The notes below the pieces were generated by a model that was given only the letters and a program-made list of their open reading frames with translations, did no database searches and was not told the DNA's origin. Positions 7,991 through 14,159 of a stretch of DNA of 15,566 nucleotides are shown here, piece after piece. Position 1 is the first letter of the stretch. Each line of letters opens with the position of its first letter. The DNA is taken from NCBI GenBank assembly GCA_030603035.1, contig JAUVYQ010000054.1, positions 1 through 15,566 of the forward strand. Reading direction: 5' to 3'. The DNA is from Phycisphaerae bacterium (lineage in GTDB: Bacteria; Planctomycetota; Phycisphaerae; Sedimentisphaerales; SG8-4). A program made the translations under genes and the position numbers.

Positions 7991-8953
7991 CTATAAGGTA
8001 TTCTCTTGTTCTGCGAAATATGAGCTGCGGGTAAAAGGCGAAGACATAACCCAGGGGAATCCCAGCGAAGCAGCTTTTTGTTTCCACCAGTCGAATTTCG
8101 CAGGGGTTACGTATTCGACGACTTCGAGTGAATTTTTTGATGGTTTTAGATATTGGCCGATTGTGATTTTATTGCAGCCCACGTTGCGCAAATCTTTCAG
8201 GACCTGCTCGACCTCGGCGTCGGCTTCTCCTAATCCGAGCATAATTGAGGATTTAGTCTGAATACCATCGTAGCTTTCTCCGGCCATTTTAAGCAAGTTC
8301 AAGGAGCGTTGATAGTTTCCGCCGGCTCTAACAATCGGGTACAGGGATGGAACCGTTTCGATATTGTGAGCAAATACGAAAGGTAAAGCGTCGCGCAAAA
8401 TTTTTAGTGCCCGGGCCTGGCAGTTGCGGAAATCGGGGGTTAGTATTTCAAATTTTACCCCGTTAGAAATCTTCTCCCTTCTCGCCGTATTCTTATCGGT
8501 TTGTGAATTTCTAACGGGGTGAATATCCGGGCACTTGGCCCTTACTTCGTTAATGCAATCGCGAAAATGGCCGGCGCCGCCATCGGGCAAATCATCGCGG
8601 TTGACGCTGGTGATTACCAGGTATTTGAGACCCATTTGCTTTGCCATTTCGGCTATTCTGGCCGGCTCGGTCGGGTCCGGCGGGGCGGGTTTGCCCGACT
8701 CTACCGAGCAAAATTTGCAACTGCGGGTGCAGATATTGCCCAAAATCAAGACCGTAGCCGTGCCTCTTGACCAGCATTCGCCGCGATTGGGACAGTTGGC
8801 ATTGCTGCATATCGTCTCCAGGTCCAGAGAGCTTAATACATTATCAGTGCGGTTGTAGGTCTCGCCGGCCGGTAAAGGCCTGTGCAACCACGGGGGGAGT
8901 TTACGTCTCTCGTCTCTCATCTCTCGTCTCTCGTTTTTCGTGTTTAGCTTCAC
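7991..8953 (-). CDS. lipA: Lipoyl synthase (radical SAM)
   Basis: Inserts two sulfurs into protein-bound octanoyl groups to make lipoyl cofactor; cytoplasmic. All hallmarks are present (numbering from GTG at 8953): auxiliary-cluster cysteines C49, C54, C60 (CX4CX5C), radical-SAM cysteines C75, C79, C82 in CTRSCKFC, and the closing RSSY motif (309-312). The frame is open back to an ATG at 9064, but that part is antisense-frame overlap with lipB and has no LipA character. I chose GTG at 8953, which overlaps the lipB stop as GTGA with AAGG about 10 nt upstream, implying translational coupling. Two repeat-derived stretches are odd: a basic heptamer-encoded N-terminus (residues ~4-17) and an exact 22-residue insert (145-166) between CPDI and KFEILTPDF, where E. 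coli LipA runs straight through. An ATG at 8920 is an alternative start that would skip part of the first tract. Confidence 0.95.
   Translation of the reverse strand: MKLNTKNERREMRDERRKLPPWLHRPLPAGETYNRTDNVLSSLDLETICSNANCPNRGECWSRGTATVLILGNICTRSCKFCSVESGKPAPPDPTEPARIAEMAKQMGLKYLVITSVNRDDLPDGGAGHFRDCINEVRAKCPDIHPVRNSQTDKNTARREKISNGVKFEILTPDFRNCQARALKILRDALPFVFAHNIETVPSLYPIVRAGGNYQRSLNLLKMAGESYDGIQTKSSIMLGLGEADAEVEQVLKDLRNVGCNKITIGQYLKPSKNSLEVVEYVTPAKFDWWKQKAASLGFPWVMSSPFTRSSYFAEQENTL
8457..8520. repeat. 64-bp inverted-repeat element inserted in frame in lipA
   Basis: Perfect 14-bp inverted ends: ACCCCGTTAGAAAT (8457-8470) and ATTTCTAACGGGGT (8507-8520), with a 36-bp centre. With one flanking base on each side it accounts for exactly 66 bp, or 22 extra codons (HPVRNS ... 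KISNGV) relative to the E. coli LipA alignment. The size and ends resemble a miniature palindromic mobile or REP-like element. No target duplication can be proved from one copy. Confidence 0.9.
8904..8945. repeat. Heptamer tract encoding the LipA N-terminus
   Basis: Six 7-bp units on the plus strand: CGTCTCT twice, CATCTCT, CGTCTCT, then diverged CGTTTTT and CGTGTTT; 42 bp, or 14 codons. Read on the minus strand in the lipA frame it gives the Arg/Glu-rich NTKNERREMRDERRK segment. Its upstream end lies 8 bp from the GTG start and the lipB stop. Confidence 0.85.
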
Positions 8954-9591
8954 CGGAAGTGCCTTATGAGCAGTTGGGATAGTTTTTCCTTGACCTGACT
9001 CATTGAGTAGCGTTTGCCGGTCTCTTTTAATATTGATGTTATTTCTACGCCGTCCAGGCCGCACGGTACTATAAAATCGAAAATAGTCAGGTCATTTTGA
9101 ATGTTTATTGCCATACCGTGGTAGGTTACGAATTTCGATACGCGCGCGCCGATAGAAGCAATTTTTTTATCGCCGACCCATAGGCCGGGAAAGCCCTTTC
9201 GTCTCCGGCTCCTGACGCCTAATTGCTGCAGTAGTTCTGCACCTATCGCTTCGAGCTCTCGGATGTATTCGCTAATGCTGAGGTCAAGCTCCTGCAGATG
9301 CAAAATCGGGTAAAAAACCAGCTGGCCCGGATTGTGGGCTGTTGTGCCGCCGCCTCTGCGGATATCAACTACGTCTATATCCTTCTGTGCCAAATCTTCT
9401 CGGCTGGTCAGCAGTTTGTTGGCACTTTGCCGGGCACCGAGCGTAATAACTGCCGGGTGCTCAACGATTAAGACAGTATTCGGTATTTCGCCCCGGCGTC
9501 TTTTTTCATGCAGTTGGTGCTGTTGCTGCAGAACCTCTCGGTAGTCGGCAAGCCCGCAATCGCAAACACGAAGGGGATTGGCGATTTTCAA
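8950..9591 (-). CDS. lipB: Lipoyl(octanoyl) transferase
   Basis: Moves octanoate from acyl carrier protein to lipoyl domains, the step before LipA. 213 residues, the normal size. Family motifs: RGGGTTAHNPGQLVFYP (79-95) for the canonical RGG-x-TYHGPGQ loop, KIASIGARV (143-151) with the catalytic Lys, FVTYHGMAINI (154-164), and the catalytic Cys in IVPCGL (C177). The loop deviates: Tyr-His-Gly of TYHGPGQ becomes Ala-His-Asn. The start is uncertain. The best candidate is TTG at 9591, placing the protein ~8 residues before the usual VCDCGLADY start of the fold; it lies inside a heptamer tract, with the only G-rich ribosome-binding-like sequence ~23 nt away. The upstream frame is open to 9651 but has no ATG or GTG. 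It is followed by lipA with a 4-bp GTGA overlap. lpd is upstream on the same strand, with an RNA gene between. Confidence 0.93.
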   Translation of the reverse strand: MKIANPLRVCDCGLADYREVLQQQHQLHEKRRRGEIPNTVLIVEHPAVITLGARQSANKLLTSREDLAQKDIDVVDIRRGGGTTAHNPGQLVFYPILHLQELDLSISEYIRELEAIGAELLQQLGVRSRRRKGFPGLWVGDKKIASIGARVSKFVTYHGMAINIQNDLTIFDFIVPCGLDGVEITSILKETGKRYSMSQVKEKLSQLLIRHFR

Positions 9592-9610
9592 TTTTCGATT
9601 TTCGATTTTC
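9583..9610. repeat. GATTTTC heptamer tract over the lipB start
   Basis: Four units: GATTTTC (9583-9589), AATTTTC, GATTTTC, GATTTTC (to 9610), followed by a TTTTC remnant. The probable lipB TTG start (9589-9591) spans the first two units. Because 7 is not a multiple of 3, each gained or lost unit upstream would change spacing to any ribosome binding site, and within the coding part would shift the frame. Confidence 0.85.
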
Positions 9611-9673
9611 TTTTCCCCTTTTTTGTACCGCAGGGGCCGCAGAAGTTTTTAATTCTGAATTCTATTTATCTTT

Positions 9674-9786
9674 CTCTGTGTCCTCTGTGGCTAATTTTTT
9701 ATCACTGTTTTAATTTTAACCGCGGATTGCACAGATTTCACGGATTTTATTTCTTACCGCAGAGAACGCAGAGTCCGCAAAGGCAA
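9674..9786. repeat. Dispersed intergenic repeat cluster between lipB and the small RNA
   Basis: Three related short-period pieces in an otherwise AT-rich, gene-free stretch: CTCTGTG-T-CCTCTGTGGCTAA (9674-9694), a piece from TTAACCGCGGATTGC through ACAGATTTCACGGATT (9716-9748), and ACCGCAGAGAACGCAGAG (9756-9773) running into GCAAAGGC. Each is a degenerate tandem of 8-9 bp units built on CACAGA, CACGGA or CGCAGAG. The same style recurs at 9996-10016, 15052-15101 and 15141-15163. They separate the small RNA from lipB and carry no open frame of note. Confidence 0.75.
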
Positions 9787-9812
9787 AAGTGTATAAGAGT
9801 ATAAAGCAAGAG

Positions 9813-9850
9813 AAAAAAATGGAGCGGGGCACATGCAAGATAGGCGCTCC
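9813..9850 (-). terminator. Rho-independent terminator at the 3' end of the small RNA
   Basis: Minus strand: GGAGCG (9850-9845), an 18-nt loop, CGCUCC (9826-9821), one A, then U7 (9819-9813). The same 3' arm can instead pair with the 5' end of the RNA; either stem sits directly before the U-tract. Confidence 0.6.
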
Positions 9851-9946
9851 TGAAAACAGGATTATTTATGCTTTAAGCATTTGTCCTGACGCCCCGGGAC
9901 AATGATCTTGTAAACCCGGTACTTGGACCGGTACTCACCGCTCCAC
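9813..9946 (-). ncRNA. Candidate stand-alone structured small RNA (~134 nt), family unknown
   Basis: On the minus strand the RNA would start near 9946-9944 and end in U7 (9819-9813). The ends pair perfectly: UGGAGCGG (9945-9938) with CCGCUCCA (9827-9820), immediately before the U-tract. Inside, further long-range pairs nest: CAAGAU (9910-9905, as complement of ATCTTG) with AUCUUG (9841-9836), GGCG with CGCC (9893-9890 / 9846-9843), CAGGA with UCCUG (9888-9884 / 9861-9857), and a local AUGCU/AGCAU hairpin. Alternatives compete: UCCUG-UUUU-CAGGA (9861-9848), CCGGG/CCCGG (9919-9915 / 9898-9894), and a local terminator hairpin GGAGCG (9850-9845) with CGCUCC (9826-9821). A well-placed promoter lies just upstream. 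It could be an independent sRNA (6S-like in outline only) or a leader/attenuator for lipB-lipA. It does not match tRNA, 5S rRNA or the SRP RNA tetraloop motif. Confidence 0.65.
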
Positions 9947-9951
9947 TTGGT

Positions 9952-9980
9952 ATTTTACGGAAACATAGTTAGGTTATCAA
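9952..9980 (-). promoter_or_regulatory. Promoter of the candidate small RNA
   Basis: Minus strand: TTGATA (-35, 9975-9980, 5 of 6), exactly 17-bp spacer, TAAAAT (-10, 9952-9957, 5 of 6). Counting from the -10 box puts +1 at about 9945, which is the first base of the closing stem of the RNA. That agreement between promoter and structure is the main reason to believe both. Confidence 0.65.
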
Positions 9981-9995
9981 GCGATTTTTTTTAAA

Positions 9996-10016
9996 AATCT
10001 GTGTAATCTGTGGTTA
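9996..10016. repeat. Dispersed short repeat downstream of lpd
   Basis: AATCTGTGTAATCTGTGGTTA: two 9-bp-spaced copies of AATCTGTG. On the minus strand it reads TAACCACAGATTACACAGATT, the same style as 9716-9748 and 15052-15070. It lies 17 bp after the lpd stop and 15 bp upstream of the -35 box of the small RNA. Confidence 0.7.
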
Positions 10017-10033
10017 TTTTTTCCTTTTGCCCC

Positions 10034-11452
10034 TTATGCTTTTGGCGGATTGTGCAGGCTCAGGTTAAAGGCGTCTTCGGCGGCTTCCTTGAGCACCTCT
10101 GAAACGGTCGGATGCGGGAACATTGATTTCCAATCTCCAATTTCCAATTGCCGATTGCCAATTAACAGGCCTGCTGTGGCAATCAGCTCGGTTGCCGTTG
10201 CGCCGACCATTGTAACGCCGACGATTTTGTTCGTTGCGTTGTCCTTTACGACCCTTATCTGGCCGACGGTTTCGTTGTGTGCTACACTTCGGCCGTTGGC
10301 TTTGAAAAACGACTTTCCTACGGAGACGTCAAGTCCCTCGTTTTTGCAGGCCTGTTCGCTTTTGCCGACGGATGCAATTTCGGGGAATGTATAAACGGCA
10401 CGCGGTATAAGCGAGTAGTCAGCTATTTTTCCATCGCCGCCTGTAGTGTTGACCGCTGCCACTTCGGCCTCGGCAAAGGCGCCGTGAGCTAAAAAGGTTG
10501 TCCCGACGGCATCGCCAATTGCATAGACGCCGGGCACATTGGTCTGCATTTTTTCGTTGACTGCAATTGCAGGGCTGGACATTTTTAGATTAAGAGCTTC
10601 GATGGTTTCTTTGTCGACGACCGGCCTTCGGCCAACCGAGACGAGCACCTTTTCGGCTTCGATTGCCTCGCCGTCTTCGAGAAGCACTTTTGCCGGCCCA
10701 GCGGTTGTATCGACCGAAGCGACTTTCCGGCTGGTCAGGGCATCAATGCCGAGTGTTTTGAATTCGCGTTCTATCAGTCGGCCGACCCATTCATCCTCCA
10801 TCGGAATCAATCGGGAAAGCGCTTCAACGATGGTTACTTTCGTTCCTGCGGCGGCATACACGCAGGCCAATTCGCAGCCGATTGCTCCGCCGCCTACGAT
10901 TACCATTTGATTGGGTATTTGCTCCAGTGCCAGTGCCTCTTTACTGCTGATAACGGTCCGGCCGTCAAACGGTATTGCCGGAATTTGAATCGGCTCTGAG
11001 CCGGTAGCGAGGATTATATTGTCGGCCTGGATTTGTGTTCCCGCAGAGCGGGGTCCCTCCATTGGTGAATTATCCGTCTCAATTTTGATTTTATTTGGTG
11101 CGGTAACGACAGCCCGGCCTTGCAATATTTGTACCTTGTGGCTCTGGATTAATCCCGTCAGGCCTTTGCGAAAGGCGGTTACTATGGTGTCCTTTCTGGT
11201 CTGGATTTTCGGCCAATTAGGGGTGGCTGAGGTGACGTCAACTCCCATCAGAACTGCATGCTTTGTCAGGAGCAAGGTATGTGCCGATGCAAGCAGTGCC
11301 TTCGACGGGATACATCCGCAATTCAAGCAGGTGCCGCCGATATACTCTTTTTCGACTACTGCTGCTGAAGCGCCTCTTTGTGCGCATCTGATAGCGGCGG
11401 CATAACCACCCGGCCCGCTGCCGATTACTACAACATCAAAACTTTCTGCCAT
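10034..11452 (-). CDS. lpd: Dihydrolipoyl dehydrogenase (E3)
   Basis: FAD enzyme that reoxidises dihydrolipoyl groups with NAD+ in 2-oxoacid dehydrogenase complexes or the glycine cleavage system. 472 residues, normal size. Motifs: FAD-binding GSGPGGY (11-17), redox disulfide C42/C47 in GGTCLNCGCIPSK (39-51), NAD-binding GGGAIG (187-192), second FAD contact AIGDAVG (311-317), and the active-site HPTVSE (H447, E452). The start is supported by AGGAG 8 nt upstream, in the 18-bp gap after the fucosidase stop. Residues ~432-444 (NRQLEIGDWK and around) are encoded by a heptamer tract and replace a normally conserved helix without changing its length. Residues ~127-139 contain another palindrome-encoded stretch (EGPRSAG). 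It precedes lipB and lipA, matching a lipoate theme; no E1, E2 or gcv genes are visible. Confidence 0.97.
   Translation of the reverse strand: MAESFDVVVIGSGPGGYAAAIRCAQRGASAAVVEKEYIGGTCLNCGCIPSKALLASAHTLLLTKHAVLMGVDVTSATPNWPKIQTRKDTIVTAFRKGLTGLIQSHKVQILQGRAVVTAPNKIKIETDNSPMEGPRSAGTQIQADNIILATGSEPIQIPAIPFDGRTVISSKEALALEQIPNQMVIVGGGAIGCELACVYAAAGTKVTIVEALSRLIPMEDEWVGRLIEREFKTLGIDALTSRKVASVDTTAGPAKVLLEDGEAIEAEKVLVSVGRRPVVDKETIEALNLKMSSPAIAVNEKMQTNVPGVYAIGDAVGTTFLAHGAFAEAEVAAVNTTGGDGKIADYSLIPRAVYTFPEIASVGKSEQACKNEGLDVSVGKSFFKANGRSVAHNETVGQIRVVKDNATNKIVGVTMVGATATELIATAGLLIGNRQLEIGDWKSMFPHPTVSEVLKEAAEDAFNLSLHNPPKA
10125..10166. repeat. Heptamer tract inside lpd
   Basis: Plus strand: GATTTCC, AATCTCC, AATTTCC, AATTGCC, GATTGCC and a diverged AATTAAC, six consecutive 7-bp units (42 bp, 14 codons). 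On the coding strand this reads GGAAATC, GGAGATT, GGAAATT, GGCAATT, GGCAATC. It encodes LLIGNRQLEIGDWKS-type sequence just ahead of the active-site HPTVSE. Confidence 0.85.
11040..11052. repeat. Small GC palindrome inside lpd
   Basis: CCCGC-AGA-GCGGG, a 5-bp stem with a 3-nt loop, inside the codons for EGPRSAG (residues ~132-138). The residues around it (ETDNSPMEGPRSAGTQIQ) look longer and more polar than the short turn normally found here before the NIILATGSEP strand. It may be a decayed repeat insert, but chance is possible. Confidence 0.4.
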
Positions 11453-11470
11453 AATTTTAACTCCTTTTTG

Positions 11471-13180
11471 TCATTTCTTCTTCGGTGCGAAGAGCTGAAA
11501 CTCCCAGATGGTCGGGCCCTCGGCGGCCTTTAAGATGTTCAGCCGAACATAGCGGGCGGTTACGGGCGAGAATTTTAGTTTTAGTTTCTGGCCGATTTTC
11601 GTGCCTTTAGCGAACGTCTGCCATTGGTCGCTGTCCTTGCGCTGCAACTCGAATTGCTGCACGCGGTCGTAGGCCTCACTGAGCATCGAGCGGTCGAACG
11701 TCATCGGTTTACCCAGGTCCACTTCCAGCCAGGCCTGCTTCGTACCCCAGTCGGTGGCCCAGCGGGTGGACGGGTCGTTGTCCACGGCCTTGTCCGGGCC
11801 GTGTGTGGCCATATTCTGAAAGAAGTTCGAGGCCCTTGCCTTCTTTGCGGTTGCCAGTGAACCGGAGAGCGGGGTGCGTGTGCTGATTTCGCTGGCGGGG
11901 CCGTCGAGCTTGAGCACGATGATAGTGTCGAGCTCCCGGCGATGGGCCTGCGGAACTGAAATCTCGATGGCTTCTTCGGTCTGTTTGACGGTAGCGGTTC
12001 CGCCGGTCAGCACCAAGCTGGCGATGACCTTTTTTGGGATTGGCGGCAGCGTGATGGTATCGTCGGGCCAATTCAAGATGTGGATGTAAATTGTGTTGCC
12101 CTTGTGCGTGCTGGCGCCCCAGGAGCCGGTTTTGAATGGTCCGCCGCGTGTGCCGTAGATGCTCCGGCCGTATTTCTTGAGCCACTGGCCCATTTCCCGG
12201 AGCCGCTGAACCTGGCGTGGCTCGATTCGGCCGTCGGGCATTGGGCCGACGTTAAACAGGAGGTTGCCGTCACCGCCGACGACCCACACGAGTGTCTGAA
12301 TGCACTGCTTGAGCGACTTCATCTGGTCATTTGGTTTCCAGGCCCACTGGCGACAAATTGTCATACAAGTCTCCCAAGCACGACCGGTCTGGAATTTGCC
12401 GATTCTCTGCTCGGGTGTGTCGTGGTCGGCCGGGAGGCCTGCCCGGTTGTTGATGATGATGTGGGGCTGAAGCCGGCGAATCATCCTGAAGAGGTTTTCC
12501 GAGTCCCAGTCCTTTGCCGAGCCGCCCAGGCTGTCGAACCACATGATGTCAAGGCGGCCATAGTTGGTGCACAGTTCGCGAATCTGGCCGTGGAGAAACT
12601 TAATGTAGCGAGAATGGTTCTCGGTGCGGTAGTCGGGATGATACCAATCGACGGGTGAGTAGTAGTAGCCGAGCTTCAATCCGGCCTTGTGGCAGGCGTT
12701 GGCCAGCTCCTTTACCACGTCACGCTTGAACGGTGAGTTAGTGATTTTGTAGTCGGTCAGCTTGCTGTCGAACATCGAGAAGCCATCGTGATGTTTTGAG
12801 GTGAACACCAGGTACTTCATACCGGCGTCTCTGGCGAGCTGCACCCACTCGTCGGCGTTGAACCTGACGGGGTTGAACTGCTTGTAGAGGTTGTCGTATT
12901 CTTCAGCGGGGATGGTGCCTCTGCCGCCGCGACCTCGCCGCTCGCCGCCTCGGGACCAGCCGATTTCTGTACCCTTTAGACTCACCGGCCCCCAGTGGAT
13001 GAACAGGCCGAATTTCGTTTCGCGCCATCGCTGCATGTCCTGCTCGCCGGCGTGTAGATAATCTTTAGATTCCTTCGGGCCACTGGTTTTGCCCTGTCCG
13101 GCAGAACAGGCAGTAAGCAAACATACCGCCAATCCCAGGCACACTACAAGTAACCACTGAATTCGTTTGTTTTTTAGCAT
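11471..13180 (-). CDS. GH29 alpha-L-fucosidase lipoprotein with C-terminal F5/8-type domain
   Basis: Predicted to remove alpha-L-fucose from glycans outside the cytoplasmic membrane. Numbering is from ATG 13180, chosen because AAGGA lies 8 nt upstream; the in-frame ATG at 13198 has no ribosome binding site. The N-terminus is a lipoprotein signal ending in the lipobox LTAC (Cys25). The GH29 catalytic domain follows: KFGLFIHWGP (~56-65), SKHHDGFSMFDS (~128-139), YYSPVDWYHPDY (~173-184) and the nucleophile in DIMWFD (D216). Residues ~310 on (LLFNVGPMPDG) close the barrel. An Arg/Gly-rich loop (~77-88) is family-typical. From ~449 to 566 there is a discoidin-like carbohydrate-binding domain (NMATHGPDKAVDNDPSTRWATDW, quoted in parts: TRWATDW; ends YVRLNIL). 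It sits 18 bp ahead of lpd, a functionally odd partner. The acid/base residue cannot be assigned by eye. Confidence 0.92.
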   Translation of the reverse strand: MLKNKRIQWLLVVCLGLAVCLLTACSAGQGKTSGPKESKDYLHAGEQDMQRWRETKFGLFIHWGPVSLKGTEIGWSRGGERRGRGGRGTIPAEEYDNLYKQFNPVRFNADEWVQLARDAGMKYLVFTSKHHDGFSMFDSKLTDYKITNSPFKRDVVKELANACHKAGLKLGYYYSPVDWYHPDYRTENHSRYIKFLHGQIRELCTNYGRLDIMWFDSLGGSAKDWDSENLFRMIRRLQPHIIINNRAGLPADHDTPEQRIGKFQTGRAWETCMTICRQWAWKPNDQMKSLKQCIQTLVWVVGGDGNLLFNVGPMPDGRIEPRQVQRLREMGQWLKKYGRSIYGTRGGPFKTGSWGASTHKGNTIYIHILNWPDDTITLPPIPKKVIASLVLTGGTATVKQTEEAIEISVPQAHRRELDTIIVLKLDGPASEISTRTPLSGSLATAKKARASNFFQNMATHGPDKAVDNDPSTRWATDWGTKQAWLEVDLGKPMTFDRSMLSEAYDRVQQFELQRKDSDQWQTFAKGTKIGQKLKLKFSPVTARYVRLNILKAAEGPTIWEFQLFAPKKK

Positions 13181-13228
13181 ACTTCTTATCCTTTCCATTT
13201 ACAGAATACGGATTCGTTCGGAAGCAAT

Positions 13229-13237
13229 AATATAGCA
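13229..13237 (-). promoter_or_regulatory. Possible extended -10 promoter for the fucosidase gene
   Basis: Minus strand TGC-TATATT: an extended -10 element (TATATT, 5 of 6). No good -35 box is seen at 17 bp (TTTCGT). It lies ~50 bp before the chosen start, in the 137-bp gap after birA. Confidence 0.3.
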
Positions 13238-13317
13238 GAAAGGCACAGAAAACGAAAGTTAAGGTTTTTGGTTTTTGCGCCAAATCGAACAAAATCTAAT
13301 GCAAATACGGCCTGCGA

Positions 13318-14151
13318 TTATCTGAGAATACTGGTGTGTGCTGCGTCGAACATTCTAACTCCGCCGGTGTCCAGTTGTAGAATCAGGCCCTTTTGGGGGT
13401 CTATACCGATGCAATTGCCGGCGAATTTGGTGCCGTTGAAGATGAGCGTTAATCTATGGCCTAACTGGACGCTTAATTTACGCCATTGGTCTGTTAATTT
13501 TTTGCTGTTTTTCTCAGCTACTTCGAGCCAGTAGTCTAATGAGGTAAGTAATCTTTTTGCCAGTGAGATGCGGTCACATATTGAGTGACTTTCAATGTCG
13601 ATACTTGTTGCGATTGGTTGTAATTCGGCAGGGAAGGAGTTTTTCTTTTGGTGGCAGTTTATTCCGATACCAATGATGTAAGTTCTGCGGCCGTTATACA
13701 TTCCTGCTTTCGCAGGAATGATATTGTCACCCTCGCGAAAGCGGGGGGTTGATTCGAGCAGGATACCGGCGACTTTTTTGCCGTTGAGGATTATATCGTT
13801 TGGCCATTTGATTTTTGCTTCGGTGCCGCCGATTTTGCCCAGCCCATCGGCGACTGCCACGGCGCAGGTGAGCGAGAGCAGCTCAGCGTTACATTTGCAA
13901 TCAGTTAAAACGATTGAACAAAGAATGCTGTCTGCGGCGCCGCTGTGCCATTTTGTGCCGGCTCTGCCACGGCCTGCGGTTTGCTCTTCGGCAAAGATTA
14001 CAAGGCCGTCGTTTTTTTTATTTTTTGCGTATTCGGCAGCGACGTCGTTGGTGCTCGAAGTACGGTTATAGACAACTATTTTAGCGCCGATGCGTTTGGT
14101 TTTTAGATTTGTTTTTATTTTGTCAGGGTCGAGCTGGTCATTTTTTGGCAT
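13318..14151 (-). CDS. birA: Biotin-[acetyl-CoA-carboxylase] ligase
   Basis: Attaches biotin to the carboxyl carrier protein of acetyl-CoA carboxylase through biotinyl-AMP. 277 residues with no N-terminal helix-turn-helix, so this is the monofunctional ligase rather than a BirA repressor. Motifs: TSSTND (31-36), EEQTAGRGR (55-63) binding loop, KWPNDI (115-120), AGILLE (128-133), GIGINC (161-166), and a C-terminal SH3-like cap (GHRLTLIFNGTKFAG to the end). Between AGILLE and the IGIGINC strand lies an ~18-residue in-frame insert (PRFREGDNIIPAKAGMYN, ~136-153) encoded by a double-hairpin repeat, in a surface hairpin. It begins 8 bp after nadC, with AGG overlapping the nadC stop, so the two are probably one operon. 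Confidence 0.94.
   Translation of the reverse strand: MPKNDQLDPDKIKTNLKTKRIGAKIVVYNRTSSTNDVAAEYAKNKKNDGLVIFAEEQTAGRGRAGTKWHSGAADSILCSIVLTDCKCNAELLSLTCAVAVADGLGKIGGTEAKIKWPNDIILNGKKVAGILLESTPRFREGDNIIPAKAGMYNGRRTYIIGIGINCHQKKNSFPAELQPIATSIDIESHSICDRISLAKRLLTSLDYWLEVAEKNSKKLTDQWRKLSVQLGHRLTLIFNGTKFAGNCIGIDPQKGLILQLDTGGVRMFDAAHTSILR
13700..13747. repeat. Double-hairpin palindromic element inserted in frame in birA
   Basis: Hairpin 1 (13700-13719): ATTCCTGC-TTTC-GCAGGAAT, a perfect 8-bp stem. Hairpin 2 (13730-13747): CCCTCGC-GAAA-GCGGGGG, a 7-bp stem with one T-G pair. Both have GAAA/TTTC tetraloops and share the core CGAAAGC on opposite strands, joined by a 10-bp spacer. This recalls the widespread intergenic CCCGCGAAAGCGGG-type repeats. 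Here it codes for part of BirA. Confidence 0.85.
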
Positions 14152-14159
14152 AGCTTTGA

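Noticed and set aside
8954..9064. ATG-initiated longer form of LipA starting at 9064
   Set aside because: The extra 37 residues overlap lipB and look like out-of-frame translation; the GTG at 8953 overlaps the lipB stop in the usual coupled form.
9820..9945. tRNA or selenocysteine tRNA, suggested by the 7-bp GGAGCGG/CCGCTCC closing stem with trailing A
   Set aside because: No TTCGA-type T-arm and no proper anticodon arm; internal pairing does not follow a cloverleaf.
9820..9945. 5S rRNA or SRP RNA
   Set aside because: Length is close, but the 5S CCGAAC core and the SRP GGAAGCAGCC motif are absent.
12905..12960. Arg/Gly-rich GERRGRGGRG stretch in the fucosidase as another repeat insert
   Set aside because: No clean period in the DNA, and a similar Arg/Gly loop occurs in related GH29 enzymes as I remember them.
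11471..13198. Fucosidase start at ATG 13198
   Set aside because: No ribosome binding site; the ATG at 13180 has AAGGA at 8 nt and gives a normal lipoprotein signal.
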